64,000 nt of DNA from Bacteroidota bacterium (GCA_023387965.1 JAEWHE010000041.1:248001-312000), one strand, 5' to 3'; positions 1 through 8,215 are shown, numbered from the stretch's first letter. The notes: generated by a model from the letters alone, not told the origin. Translations and numbers: made by a program.

Positions 1-459
1 AGCGGCTTCGGGTGAAGCTCCCATTAATTCTAAAATTTCTGTTGCGTAGATGACACCGAAAAAACTGATGGGTAAGTTGATAACGAGCGAAATCATCACG
101 GCTTGCATTCCAGATCTTGCCGCACGAGTAGGATCTTTTTCGCCAATTCTTCGGGCGACGACGGCAGTGGCAGCCATACTTAAACCGATTGCGATGGAGT
201 AAATTATAGTCAAAACCGACTCTGTCAAACCCACGGTTTGAATGGCAAAACTGCTATTTTCGAGATGACCTACGAAGTACAAATCGACTAAAGCAAAAAC
301 CGATTCCATCATCATTTCCAAAACCATTGGAATTGCTAATAAAATTACGGCTTTGCGGATGTTTCCGGAAGTGTAATCAAAGTGGGCTTCGCCAAAAAGC
401 GATTGTTTGGTAACCGAAATAATTCGGGATAAAAAGCTGGGTTTTGGCGTAGTTTCCAT
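1..459 (-). CDS. MATE family efflux transporter (N-terminal part, runs off the window)
   Basis: The reverse strand reads from an ATG at 459 to the window edge as 153 codons with no stop, so only the N-terminal third of a MATE exporter is present. The visible protein has a short cytoplasmic leader, then hydrophobic segments around residues 35-60, 75-100 and 120-145. Its sequence is typical of the DinF/NorM type (IRKAVILLAIPMVLEMMMES near residue 34, then an AATAVVARRIGEKD segment). Such proteins export drugs or metabolites across the inner membrane in exchange for Na+ or H+. It lies 75 bp downstream of the permease gene on the same strand and may be co-transcribed. The substrate cannot be told. 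Confidence 0.85.
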   Translation of the reverse strand, partial: METTPKPSFLSRIISVTKQSLFGEAHFDYTSGNIRKAVILLAIPMVLEMMMESVFALVDLYFVGHLENSSFAIQTVGLTESVLTIIYSIAIGLSMAATAVVARRIGEKDPTRAARSGMQAVMISLVINLPISFFGVIYATEILELMGASPEAA

Positions 460-534
460 ACTTCAAAAAACTTTCTTTTTTAACCGAAGAAAGTTTTCAA
501 AATTAGACTTTTTGCCAATATGTTTTCAGAAAAT

Positions 535-1737
535 TTACTCGAGTAATTTTTTGGTTACCCTACTCGAAGCAATCCAAGACGAAATAAATCCGAGCGTGAA
601 AATGGTGCCGATTACAATCAATAAATTTTCGAGGTTAAAAACAATAGGATAAGCCAAGGTTTCGGTAATCATTACCAATAAAAATTCCTGCTGAAGCAAT
701 ACGATGATGATGCCTAAAATTAAACCGATAATACCGCCAACCACCGTTAGAATCACACCTTGAAGCATGAAAATTCGGCGAAGCGATTTGACTTCAACTC
801 CTAAACTGTACAAGGTTTTAAGATTATTTTTTTTGTCGATAATCAACATGATGATTGCACCAGCCAAAGTGAAAAGTGTGAGAATTATCACCAATGTAAA
901 AATTAAATACAAAACCGTGTGTTCTGTATTGAGCATTTTGTAAAGCGAGTCGTTCAGTTGTGCCCGATTTTTTAGCGTGATATTTCCGGAGAAAATTTTT
1001 TCGAGTGCCGTTCTAATTTTGGCTTCATCGGCATTAGGAGCGATGCTTAGTTCTAACGCCGAAACTTGATTTTTATCAAATTGGAGTAAATTTTGCGTAA
1101 GCGCCAAATCACAAAAAACATATTTGTCGTCAAGTTCTTCGTTAACGGCAAAAATTCCCACTGGGATAATTTGCGAAGTTGTAAATGCTTGTTCAGGATT
1201 GCTGCTAATCGGGCCTTTTCCGGGTTTTGGTACGTAAACTTCCAGCGGACTTGTGAAACCCATCAAGCCTATAGAAAGTTTGTGCGCAATCCCATAACCT
1301 ACAACTACTTGTGGCGTTCCGTGTTCAATCCAATTGCCACGATGCATGCTTTTTTCTACCTTATTTACTTTTTCAAAAACGCTGTCAACGCCTTTAAGAT
1401 ACGTCACCACTTCTTTTTCTTCGTATAAAAAAAGCACGCGTTCTTCAATCACTTTCGTGAAATTTTCAACACCGGCAATCGCTTTAATTTGTTTTTGTTG
1501 CGTTTCCGAAACCATGAAAGATTTGCCTTTGGCTGGAAAAATTTTTAAATCCGGATCAAAATCATTCGAAAACGACAAGCTAAAATCACGCAAACCCGAG
1601 AACACCGAAAGCACTACAAAAAGCGCACAAGCACCCACAATAATTCCCGCCGAAGCAATGCCTGTGATAATGTTGATGGCACTGCTTTTGCTGAAACTTA
1701 CCGTGTAACGTTTTGCGATGTAGAACGGGAAATTCAA
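535..1737 (-). CDS. FtsX/LolC-type ABC transporter permease, probable TTG start
   Basis: This is a four-helix permease of the MacB/FtsX/LolC fold: one membrane segment near the N terminus (about residues 20-45), a large periplasmic domain, then three C-terminal segments. Family members work with an ATPase to release lipoproteins or other envelope substrates. The ATPase is not in this window. The first ATG in frame (1779) would place the start 41 bases inside rbfA in another frame. A TTG at 1737 lies one base after the rbfA stop and begins LNFPFYIAKRY, which matches where related proteins start, so it is preferred here. The exact substrate is unknown, and lipoprotein release is inferred from the fold alone. 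Confidence 0.82.
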   Translation of the reverse strand: MNFPFYIAKRYTVSFSKSSAINIITGIASAGIIVGACALFVVLSVFSGLRDFSLSFSNDFDPDLKIFPAKGKSFMVSETQQKQIKAIAGVENFTKVIEERVLFLYEEKEVVTYLKGVDSVFEKVNKVEKSMHRGNWIEHGTPQVVVGYGIAHKLSIGLMGFTSPLEVYVPKPGKGPISSNPEQAFTTSQIIPVGIFAVNEELDDKYVFCDLALTQNLLQFDKNQVSALELSIAPNADEAKIRTALEKIFSGNITLKNRAQLNDSLYKMLNTEHTVLYLIFTLVIILTLFTLAGAIIMLIIDKKNNLKTLYSLGVEVKSLRRIFMLQGVILTVVGGIIGLILGIIIVLLQQEFLLVMITETLAYPIVFNLENLLIVIGTIFTLGFISSWIASSRVTKKLLE

Positions 1738-1738
1738 A

Positions 1739-2131
1739 CTAAGATTTTTTTCTTTTTTCCAATAAATCCGGGTTCTCAATTGGGTTTTCTTCGCCCGTTA
1801 AAGCCTTGTCAATTTTGGCAATATAATCGAGAGAATCGTCGATGTAAAAACTCAAATTAGGCACTTTTCGCAATTGCAGTTTCACACGTTGCGCCAAATC
1901 ATGCTTAATCAAAGGCGTGTTCGTGCGAATCGCAGCCAAAAGTTCAGGACCTTTTTCCGGCGGAAAAATGCTTAAATACACTTGCGCAATCGACAAATCG
2001 GTCGTCACACTCACTTTTGAAACCGAAATCACCAAGTTCGAAATATTATTTTTTCGTACTTCACCCTGCAAAATATCCACCAAATCCTTTTGGAGAACGC
2101 TCCCAATTTTTTTCTGTCTATTTGTTTCCAT
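1739..2131 (-). CDS. rbfA: Ribosome-binding factor A
   Basis: RbfA is a small KH-like protein that binds the immature 30S subunit and helps 16S rRNA 5' end maturation and cold adaptation. The 130-residue product has the family pattern: an N-terminal helix with METNRQKKIGSVLQKDL, a VSVSKV-type strand, and the C-terminal signature QLRKVPNLSFYIDDSLDY. A charged tail follows. A TATTTTTG box on the reverse strand at 2136-2143 fits a -7 element, but its short distance to the ATG at 2131 would leave almost no leader. The permease gene starts essentially at the rbfA stop, so the two are probably translated from one message. Confidence 0.93.
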   Translation of the reverse strand: METNRQKKIGSVLQKDLVDILQGEVRKNNISNLVISVSKVSVTTDLSIAQVYLSIFPPEKGPELLAAIRTNTPLIKHDLAQRVKLQLRKVPNLSFYIDDSLDYIAKIDKALTGEENPIENPDLLEKRKKS

Positions 2132-2227
2132 ACTGCAAAAATACGCTTTTTACCCTGAAACTCTAAAAACCAAAAGTTTGAAAACGCTATAAAAAATTAA
2201 ATTTTATATTTGTTTTAAAGTTTGAAG

Positions 2228-2370
2228 CCTCCCGAAGCATCGGGACTAGGCATTTTTTTAAACGGAGTTCCCGCTTTCCGCTCTATCTTTATTTCGCTGT
2301 CGCCACATAAATGATAGTTGCTACTCCCGAAACTTCGGGACGGGGCAAGAAACTTCAGGCATTTTTTAAT
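2228..2370 (+). repeat. Intergenic repeat family, copy A (forward)
   Basis: This is one of eight related elements in the window. The left outer motif GGCATTTTTTTAAA starts at 2249 and the right outer motif GGCATTTTTTAATC at 2358. The left arm TTCCCGCTTTCCGCTC (from 2268) matches the other copies. The right arm and central stem are more degraded than usual. Two short hairpins, CCCGAAGCATCGGG (2231-2244) and CCCGAAACTTCGGG (2325-2338), are present. The element lies between rbfA and mce, probably inside the mce leader, since a TATATTTG box lies at 2205-2212. It artificially extends the mce open frame upstream. Confidence 0.7.
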
Positions 2371-2388
2371 CGATTGAATCCCAAGAAA

Positions 2389-2790
2389 ATGAACAAAATA
2401 GAACACATTGGCATTGCCGTAAAAAACCTCAAAGACTCCGAAATAATTTTTGAAAAACTACTTGGCGTTCCTGCTTACAAATCCGAGGAAGTAGAAAGTG
2501 AAGGCGTGAAAACCTTATTTTTTCAAAACGGTCCAAATAAAATTGAACTGCTCGAAGCCACCAACCTGGAAAGTCCAATCGCAAAATTTCTCGGCAAAAA
2601 AGGCGAAGGAATTCACCATATTGCCTTTGATGTAACTGATATCGTTGCTGAAATCAGCCGCTTAAAAAACGAGGGATTTACCGTATTGAATGAAACACCC
2701 AAAAAAGGCGCTGATAATAAATTAGTAGCTTTTCTTCATCCCAAAGGTACAAATGGGGTTTTGGTAGAACTTTGCCAGGAGATTAAGTAG
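2389..2790 (+). CDS. mce: Methylmalonyl-CoA epimerase
   Basis: The enzyme interconverts (2S)- and (2R)-methylmalonyl-CoA, linking propionyl-CoA breakdown to succinyl-CoA. The 133-residue protein is a pair of glyoxalase-fold (VOC) units. The N-terminal MNKIEHIGIAVKNL carries the first metal-binding His, IHHIAFDV in the middle carries another, and the C-terminal GVLVELCQ carries the Glu. The open frame continues upstream to 2311 only because repeat copy A happens to be open. The start at 2389 gives the normal family length and N terminus. The methylmalonyl-CoA mutase genes are not in the window. Confidence 0.92.
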   Translation: MNKIEHIGIAVKNLKDSEIIFEKLLGVPAYKSEEVESEGVKTLFFQNGPNKIELLEATNLESPIAKFLGKKGEGIHHIAFDVTDIVAEISRLKNEGFTVLNETPKKGADNKLVAFLHPKGTNGVLVELCQEIK

Positions 2791-2871
2791 GTAAAAATAA
2801 TTTTGCAACGCAAAGAAAATAGTAGTAATATTGCAACCTCAAATAAACTGCTTCAAGTGTAGCATTTTATT

Positions 2872-2945
2872 GGTCCTATAGCTCAGTTGGTTAGAGCACC
2901 TGACTCATAATCAGGTGGTCCTTGGTTCGAGCCCAAGTGGGACCA
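2872..2945 (+). tRNA. tRNA with CAU anticodon, probably tRNA-Ile2 (lysidine type), possibly elongator Met
   Basis: A 74-base cloverleaf is visible: acceptor GGTCCTA/TGGGACC with discriminator A, D arm GCTCAGTTGGTTAGAGC, anticodon stem CCTGA/TCAGG around loop CTCATAA, and T arm with GGTTCGAGCCC. The CCA end is not encoded. A CAU anticodon can be Met or, after TilS modification, Ile reading AUA. The C4-G69 and C5-G68 pairs resemble those favoured in tRNA-Ile2, and the body does not look like an initiator tRNA. Ile2 is an inference. The element is followed by a hairpin and T run at 2975. Confidence 0.9.
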
Positions 2946-2974
2946 CATATTTTAAAGCTTGCAGAAATGCACAT

Positions 2975-3010
2975 GCCCCAAGAAGTTAGACACTATTTTG
3001 GGGCTTTTTT
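2975..3010 (+). terminator. Hairpin terminator after the tRNA, resembling an IS3-type insertion-sequence end
   Basis: GCCCCAAG and TTTTGGGGC pair around the loop AAGTTAGACACTA, followed by TTTTTT. This fits an intrinsic terminator for the tRNA, and its far end touches the stop of the leftward kinase gene. The loop and stem also match the terminal region typical of IS3-group elements, and a second copy with the same loop lies at 8041. It is probably an IS remnant now acting as a terminator. Confidence 0.65.
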
Positions 3011-4990
3011 ATTTATCAAATTTCAGGGTAAAAGCGGTGCCTTCGTTCTTTTTAGATTCGATCGAAATTTCACAGTTGATGGCTTTTACCAAATCTCTTA
3101 TCAGATGTAATCCAAGCCCAGATTTGATTCCGATGACTTCTTTGTCATCATATAAAGCTTTAAACTGCTCTTGGTTTATTCCGGGTCCATTATCTGTTAT
3201 GGATAGAAAAATACTGTTTTCATTGCTCCAAGATTTCCATCTTATCAACGGATTTTTTGTGTTTTGTAACGCTTTAATAGAATTCCCGGTTAGATTTCTG
3301 ATAATTGTTTTGAGGTAATTTTCATCGGTTAAAATTGTAATATCTTGAAAATTTTCGAACACCATCGATACTTTTTCTTCGCTTGAAAAATGTTTGGCGG
3401 TATCATCAAAGATTTTGTTTACGGAAATCGTCATATAGTGTGGCGCAAAATGTTCCATCTGACCTTTCGACCAAAGCAATAAATCCTCCATTGAAGTCAG
3501 TAAATTTTCGGCACCCGAAATAGTTTTATTTTCCAATCTCTGCTTGCTTTCTTCGTCAAACAATTCAGAATTTTCTTTTTGCAAATGCAGAAAATGAATC
3601 AGGTTCGAAACCGGAGCCCGCAAATCGTGATTTAAGATAGAGAAGAATCGGGTCTTGGTTTTATTGGCCGTATCTAGTTCGGCATTCAAAAGCTTGAGTT
3701 TTTCGTTTGTTTTTCTGCGATTTTGGCTTTGATAAAAAAGCAAACTTCCCAGGATTGCTAAAAGAAGAATTCCACCGACATATAACCATTTTTGTTTTTC
3801 TTTGGATTGGAGGGTGATTTTATGTAGTTGAATTTCTTTGTCTCGGAGTTCGATGCTTTGTTTGTCTTCAAGGTTTTTGATCGTTTCTTTGGAGTCTTCA
3901 TTGTAAACAGAATCTTTGTAGGCAGATGCTTTTATGCTGTAAGTATTAGCTTGTTTATAGTTATCAAGTAGGGCTTCTATTTTTGATAGTTGTGTGTAGT
4001 TGAAGGAAATTTCTTTCCAATTTCGTTGCTTGAGTTGAATCTGCAAAGACCAATTCAAGTATTTTTTTGATTGATGTAATAAATTCTGTTTTTGCTTTTT
4101 ATCTGTATTGGAATCAGCCATATCCAAATAAATATCACCGATTAATCCGGAAGTATAGGAAATATTTCGCTCATCTTGATTTTCTTTATTAATTTCTAAA
4201 GAGGCTGAAGCAAATTTTAAAGCTTTTCAAAATCACCTTTTTCATAATGAACCATTGCAATGGAGCCAAGTATTATTGCTTCATTGATCCTATCGCCATT
4301 TTTTTTACATATAGTGATAGCTTTATCATAAAATTCTAATGCTTTTTCATATTTCTTTAATTCGACATAAACTTGACCTTTATTGATAAAATTACTTGTA
4401 ATGTAAGTAGAATTCCCCATTTTACTATTGATTAGTAAAGCTTTGTCGAAATACTCGATTGCTTGGGGGAATTTTCTCAGGTCTTTGTAAACGATGCCAA
4501 TATTAGATAATACGGCCGCAATTCCTTTTTGGTCGTTTATTTCTTCAAGCATTTTTAAAGCTTGAAAATTGTATTCTTGTGCTTTAGCATAATTACTTTG
4601 ATAGGTATACACTAAACCGATACTGAGAATTGTGAAGCTAATAACCTTTTTATCTGCTCCAGATTTTAAGGATTTTTCATAAAAGAGAAGTGCTTTTTTG
4701 AAGTTTGATTTTATAGAATAGTTATCTCCTATGTTCTTGTAAGCCATTCCAATTCCATTTGCCCACTTTAGTTTTTTAGCAAGTTGCAGGGCTTCTTGTC
4801 CATGTTTTATGCCACTTTCCGGATCTATATTATCGTAAATAGAGGAAAGCTCATTTAGCAGATTTACCCTTACAACATCTTGTTTTGTAGTAGGCAATAC
4901 CCTCAAAATAGAATCCACTTTCGCTTGACCTTCTTTTTGACCAACGCAAATCACAGGAAGCAATAAAAAAAATAGTAATAGGCTTCTCAT
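3009..4990 (-). pseudogene. TPR sensor histidine kinase, broken by a one-base frameshift near 4225
   Basis: Two adjacent frames make one normal protein of about 660 residues. The first (4990 to 4217) has a signal peptide (MRSLLLFFLLLPVICVGQ) and about five TPR units, and ends early at EKGDFEKL. The second continues it exactly (ALKFASASLEINKENQDERN) through more TPRs, a coiled coil, a membrane segment (WLYVGGILLLAILGSLLFYQ), a HisKA helix with FFSILNHDLRAPVSNL, an N box (NLTGNSIKALQ) and G boxes (DNGPGI, GLGLHL). The break lies at the T run 4224-4227, where one more T would restore the frame. The ATG overlaps the stop of the LytTR regulator by four bases, so they form a two-component pair. It could be a true mutation, a sequencing error or phase variation. 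Confidence 0.85.
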
Positions 4991-5691
4991 AAAATGAAGT
5001 TCAAATCATCCTTGTAACTTCTGCCAATAGGAATCGATAAATTTTCATTCAAAAAGACCTCATGCGAGCCAATTTTAGTGATGAGATTTCGCTGTACCGC
5101 AAAACTTCTGTGAATGCGAACAAATGACTGGAAATGTGATTCTTTGAGTAATGTTCCAATGCTTGACAGTACGCAATGGCGTTTTTTTTCTGTGATTAAA
5201 AGCGTGTAATCCTTTAAAGCTTCCAAATAGAGAATCTCGTGAAGCTTAACTCTAGTCTGTTCATGACCTTCTTTAATGTAGATTGAGTCGCCGCCGATGC
5301 TTGATTCATAGAGCAAAGCTTTGGTTTTAACCTCCATAAATTCATTAATCCGATTTATGGCTTTCGAAAATCGGTCAAATTTTAAAGGTTTTATTATAAA
5401 ATCCAATGTTTCTAATTCAAAACTCTCAACCGCATGCTCAGGATGTGAAGTAATAAAAACACAAGCGGGAATAGCAGAAAGCTGCTTTCTGAGTTGCAGC
5501 CCATCAAGTTCGGGCATGCCAACGTCTAAAAAAATCACGTCAACCAGATTTGTTTGGCAGAACAAAAGCGCGTTTTCTGCAGACAGAAATGCACCAGCAA
5601 GTTCCAAGTGCGGAAATCGCTTTACGAATGAAACTACCATTAACTGGTCAATTTCATCGTCATCAACAATAATACAGCTTAGGGTTTTCAT
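4987..5691 (-). CDS. LytTR family response regulator
   Basis: The 234-residue protein has a receiver domain (residues 1-125) with the acidic pocket D10-D12, phosphoacceptor D56 in FLDVGMPELDG and the conserved Lys in FIIKPLKF. A LytTR DNA-binding domain follows (about 135-234; EILYLEALKDYTLL, FVRIHRSFAVQ). It should bind promoter DNA when phosphorylated by the kinase encoded directly downstream, with which it overlaps by four bases. A TATATTTG box on the reverse strand (5726-5733) is a likely -7 element about 35 bases before the ATG, though no clear -33 box was seen. With the kinase frame broken, the regulator may be uncoupled from its signal. Its targets are unknown. Confidence 0.9.
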   Translation of the reverse strand: MKTLSCIIVDDDEIDQLMVVSFVKRFPHLELAGAFLSAENALLFCQTNLVDVIFLDVGMPELDGLQLRKQLSAIPACVFITSHPEHAVESFELETLDFIIKPLKFDRFSKAINRINEFMEVKTKALLYESSIGGDSIYIKEGHEQTRVKLHEILYLEALKDYTLLITEKKRHCVLSSIGTLLKESHFQSFVRIHRSFAVQRNLITKIGSHEVFLNENLSIPIGRSYKDDLNFIL

Positions 5692-5888
5692 TGGCGTATA
5701 GATTTGTACTAAGTTGATTGTTACTCAAATATACTGTTTTTTCTTATATGGTTTGTTATTTATCTATTTAAAATGCTGTTCGTCTATTAGATATTGGCAA
5801 AAATGGTTTTACAAAGCAACTTTGAATAGAAATTATTTCCTACCTAAAAAACTAATGTTATGAAAAATTTTAAAAAACAATATTGACA

Positions 5889-6052
5889 TTAGTTAGAAAA
5901 AATAGTGCACCAGAATGCAAATTTTCCAATTATTAAAATAGATATAAATAAAACTGTTCTAATTATACTCCTCATACATCTGCCATGCCGAAATCAGTAG
6001 AGTACGATGCTTATTATGGCCACGTATCATTCAAATTTCAAAAAATAAAATA
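5889..6052. repeat. Diverged ~160 bp direct repeat, left copy
   Basis: The non-coding stretch 5692-6091 holds this element and otherwise only AT-rich sequence. Its blocks (GTTAGAAAAAATAGTGC, CAAATTTTCCAATT, CATACATCT, then ATGCCG) recur in the same order at 7824-7989, with small insertions and deletions that do not keep any reading frame. The copies flank the two lipoprotein genes. The left copy ends about 40 bases before the first lipoprotein ATG and may include its promoter. Confidence 0.7.
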
Positions 6053-6091
6053 ATTTTAAAATCTCAGAAAAGTCAACAAAAACCACAAGTC

Positions 6092-7126
6092 ATGAAAAAA
6101 GCAATAAAAATTTTATTCGTCCTGTTTTTAACGATAGGATGCAGTAGCGATGACACTTCGAACAACGAAAATCCAAATCCAACAACGGACATCTACATCG
6201 CGGGAAATATATTCGATGGACAGGAAATAGCTGTTTATTGGAAAAATGGAGAAATGACACGATTAAGCGATAATTTCGGTCCTGCTTCTTACGGTAGAGG
6301 AATTTGGGTTCAGGGACAAGACGTTTACGTAGCTGGAGGGGAAGAGGTGTCTGATTATAATTATCGGGCGGTAGTTTGGAAAAACGGTGAAGCAAATTAC
6401 CTGAATACACCCGCAGGCTATACATCAGTAGTGTATTGTTTATTTGTTGACGGTGCCGATTTCTACGTTGGAGGTCAACTTGTTAAAAACGGTGTAATAA
6501 CTGCGGTTTATTGGAAGAACAATGAACCGGCTGTATTGCTTACCGATGGCATCGTAAATGCTGGCGTAAGAGATATTTTTGTCAGAAATAATGTAGTGCA
6601 TACAGTTGGATATACATTAGTTGGCGAATTATCCAAAGCAACACATTGGAAAAACAATATGGCGAATCAAGTAACGCTTCCGGCATCCTCCTCATCCGCA
6701 CATGGTGTGTTCGTTGCCGATAATGGCGATACGTATGTTGCATTTGGCGAAACGGTTGGCCAAGAAAATCGCAAAGCAAAATATAAAAAAAACAGTGAAC
6801 AGGTTATCCTTTCAGACGGTAGTCAAAGCGAAATAGCCAAAGATATTACTGTTATCAATAATGATATTTACGTTGCTGGTGAGCATTCTGTAGCATCAGG
6901 AGTTAGAGCCGTCAAATACTGGAAAAATAACCAGGCAACAGTTCTTTATGAATCCACAAGTCTATCCTCTGTAAGTTCAATGGCTGTCGCAGATGATAAG
7001 GTTTATATCGTTGGCTTTCTTGAATCCGCCGGACAGAGATTTCCCACCTTATGGAGCAATACAGGAACTACATCTCTCTCAACCTTTACGGGAGATGCTA
7101 GAGGTATTTTTATAGTAAAAAATTAA
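6092..7126 (+). CDS. Lipoprotein with seven-fold repeat, probable beta-propeller
   Basis: The product has a lipoprotein signal (MKKAIKILFVLFLTIGCSSDD; Cys 17) followed by a Ser/Asp/Asn-rich linker, so it is anchored in a membrane, probably the outer one. The rest is seven units of about 45 residues. Each starts with a strand like DIYIAGN, DVYVAGG or DFYVGGQ and ends with a motif like AVYWKNGE, VVWKNGE, THWKNN or KYWKNNQ. Seven repeats of this size suggest a seven-bladed propeller, which usually means a binding rather than an enzymatic role. It lies 11 bp from the next lipoprotein gene and both are probably co-expressed. The ligand is unknown. Confidence 0.85.
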   Translation: MKKAIKILFVLFLTIGCSSDDTSNNENPNPTTDIYIAGNIFDGQEIAVYWKNGEMTRLSDNFGPASYGRGIWVQGQDVYVAGGEEVSDYNYRAVVWKNGEANYLNTPAGYTSVVYCLFVDGADFYVGGQLVKNGVITAVYWKNNEPAVLLTDGIVNAGVRDIFVRNNVVHTVGYTLVGELSKATHWKNNMANQVTLPASSSSAHGVFVADNGDTYVAFGETVGQENRKAKYKKNSEQVILSDGSQSEIAKDITVINNDIYVAGEHSVASGVRAVKYWKNNQATVLYESTSLSSVSSMAVADDKVYIVGFLESAGQRFPTLWSNTGTTSLSTFTGDARGIFIVKN

Positions 7127-7137
7127 CACTAAAAATT

Positions 7138-7755
7138 ATGAAAACAATAATAAGAACAACAGCAGTTTTCGTAACTATGATGATCATCGGGTGCAGTAGT
7201 GACGATGACAACACGACGGAAGAACCAATTTCAGAACGTCTTGAATATGAATATAATATTGAAACCGACATTCCAAATGGAACAGGTGAAACTCTCATTG
7301 TAACTATTCCAATTGACCAAGATAAGATAGTCATTGACCCTACAAAGGTATTTGTTGAAATTACCTTAGATCATGATAAGGCAAGTGACCTAACGTACGG
7401 GTATTTTATGCCCAACGAAAGTGTAAGTAGAATAATTATTGCTGGTTTAGGAGGAAATAACAATTATGACCGAAACAATATTTTGTCTTTCAATCCCAAT
7501 CATACCCAAGCAATCAATACTACCCAGGACTATCCAGGGGGAATAATACCGCGAGGAAACTACAAACAAGGCACCTATTCGGAAGGAACCCAAGTCGAAA
7601 CGCCACTGTTTCACAACATGATGAATAAAAATATTAGAGGAAATTGGAGATTTTTGATAGAAGATTATCAAGATGACCTCAGTATTGATGACGGAAGTCT
7701 CATTAAAATCAAGCTCATCTTCGATGAAGGTGCATTGGAAGTAAATGACCAATAG
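7138..7755 (+). CDS. Lipoprotein with a P-domain-like (proprotein convertase) fold
   Basis: A lipoprotein signal (MKTIIRTTAVFVTMMIIGCSSDDDN) leads into about 170 residues resembling the P/Homo B beta-sandwich found at the end of subtilisin-like proteases. Supporting features are IPNGTGETLIVTIPI near the start, FVEITLDHDKASDLTYGYFM in the middle, and the GNWRFLIEDYQDDLSIDDGS segment near the end, which corresponds to the usual GNWTL.V.D signature. No protease domain is present. It probably works at the cell surface with the propeller lipoprotein encoded just upstream. The domain call is by motif only. Confidence 0.75.
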   Translation: MKTIIRTTAVFVTMMIIGCSSDDDNTTEEPISERLEYEYNIETDIPNGTGETLIVTIPIDQDKIVIDPTKVFVEITLDHDKASDLTYGYFMPNESVSRIIIAGLGGNNNYDRNNILSFNPNHTQAINTTQDYPGGIIPRGNYKQGTYSEGTQVETPLFHNMMNKNIRGNWRFLIEDYQDDLSIDDGSLIKIKLIFDEGALEVNDQ

Positions 7756-7823
7756 TTTCACAAGGTAATGGGAAAGAAACAAAATCTCTTTATTATAAAT
7801 ATGTCCTCTCCGCAACTTCTCTG

Positions 7824-7989
7824 TCTTGTTAGAAAAAATAGTGCTGGCCAAGAGGCAAATTTTCCAATTGTTGAGAGAGACATAAGAGTAAACTATTCTA
7901 CTGATGCTCATACATCTACTATGCCGGAATCTGTAGAGTTAAGTCTTTATTATTGCGATGTATCTTTCTATTTTCAACGAACAAAATAA
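7824..7989. repeat. Diverged ~160 bp direct repeat, right copy
   Basis: This is the partner of the element at 5889-6052. A 73-codon open frame (7768-7989) covers it, but the left copy does not keep that frame, so the frame is probably chance. Together the copies suggest an old tandem duplication of the locus, with the downstream gene copy lost. The rest of 7756-8398 holds only this element and the IS remnant at 8041. Confidence 0.65.
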
Positions 7990-8040
7990 GTTGCTTGAGT
8001 TAGCTATTTATTTCCAATAAAAAATCGTTTTTTTGAATAT

Positions 8041-8215
8041 GCTCCAAAAAGTTAGACACTATTTGGAGCATTTTTTATGGAAAGAAAAATTAAGTGATTA
8101 CACATTTATGCTAGATTGTGTCAAGCTGGCTTTAGAGAAACGCTATTATTTAACTAAAAGATGGATAATTAAAATAAGAGTGCCAATATTTAAATCAACT
8201 GTATGGCGGATTTAG
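8041..8215 (+). pseudogene. Degraded IS3-family remnant: element end plus fragment of OrfA
   Basis: GCTCCAAA and TTTGGAGC (8041-8069) pair around the loop AAGTTAGACACTA and are followed by a T run and an ATG (8077). This is the layout of the left end and orfA start of IS3-group elements. After the ATG the sequence reads MERKIK, then with a shift DYTFMLDCVKLALEKRYYLT, which resembles the N terminus of IS3 OrfA (helix-turn-helix transposase subunit). It then decays. No right end, orfB or target duplication was found, so this is an inactive scrap. The hairpin may now end transcription from the lipoprotein genes. Confidence 0.6.

Noticed and set aside
2215..2406. 63-codon leftward open frame upstream of mce
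   Set aside because: It is entirely repeat copy A read in one frame.
7447..7911. Leftward 154-codon open frame antisense to the P-domain lipoprotein
   Set aside because: It overlaps a real gene on the other strand, has no start context and no family resemblance.
7768..7989. 73-codon open frame after the lipoprotein pair
   Set aside because: It lies over the diverged direct repeat, whose left copy does not keep the frame; no signal or motif is seen.
8033..8215. 60-codon open frame as a gene
   Set aside because: It is a frameshifted scrap of an IS3-type OrfA, annotated as a remnant instead.
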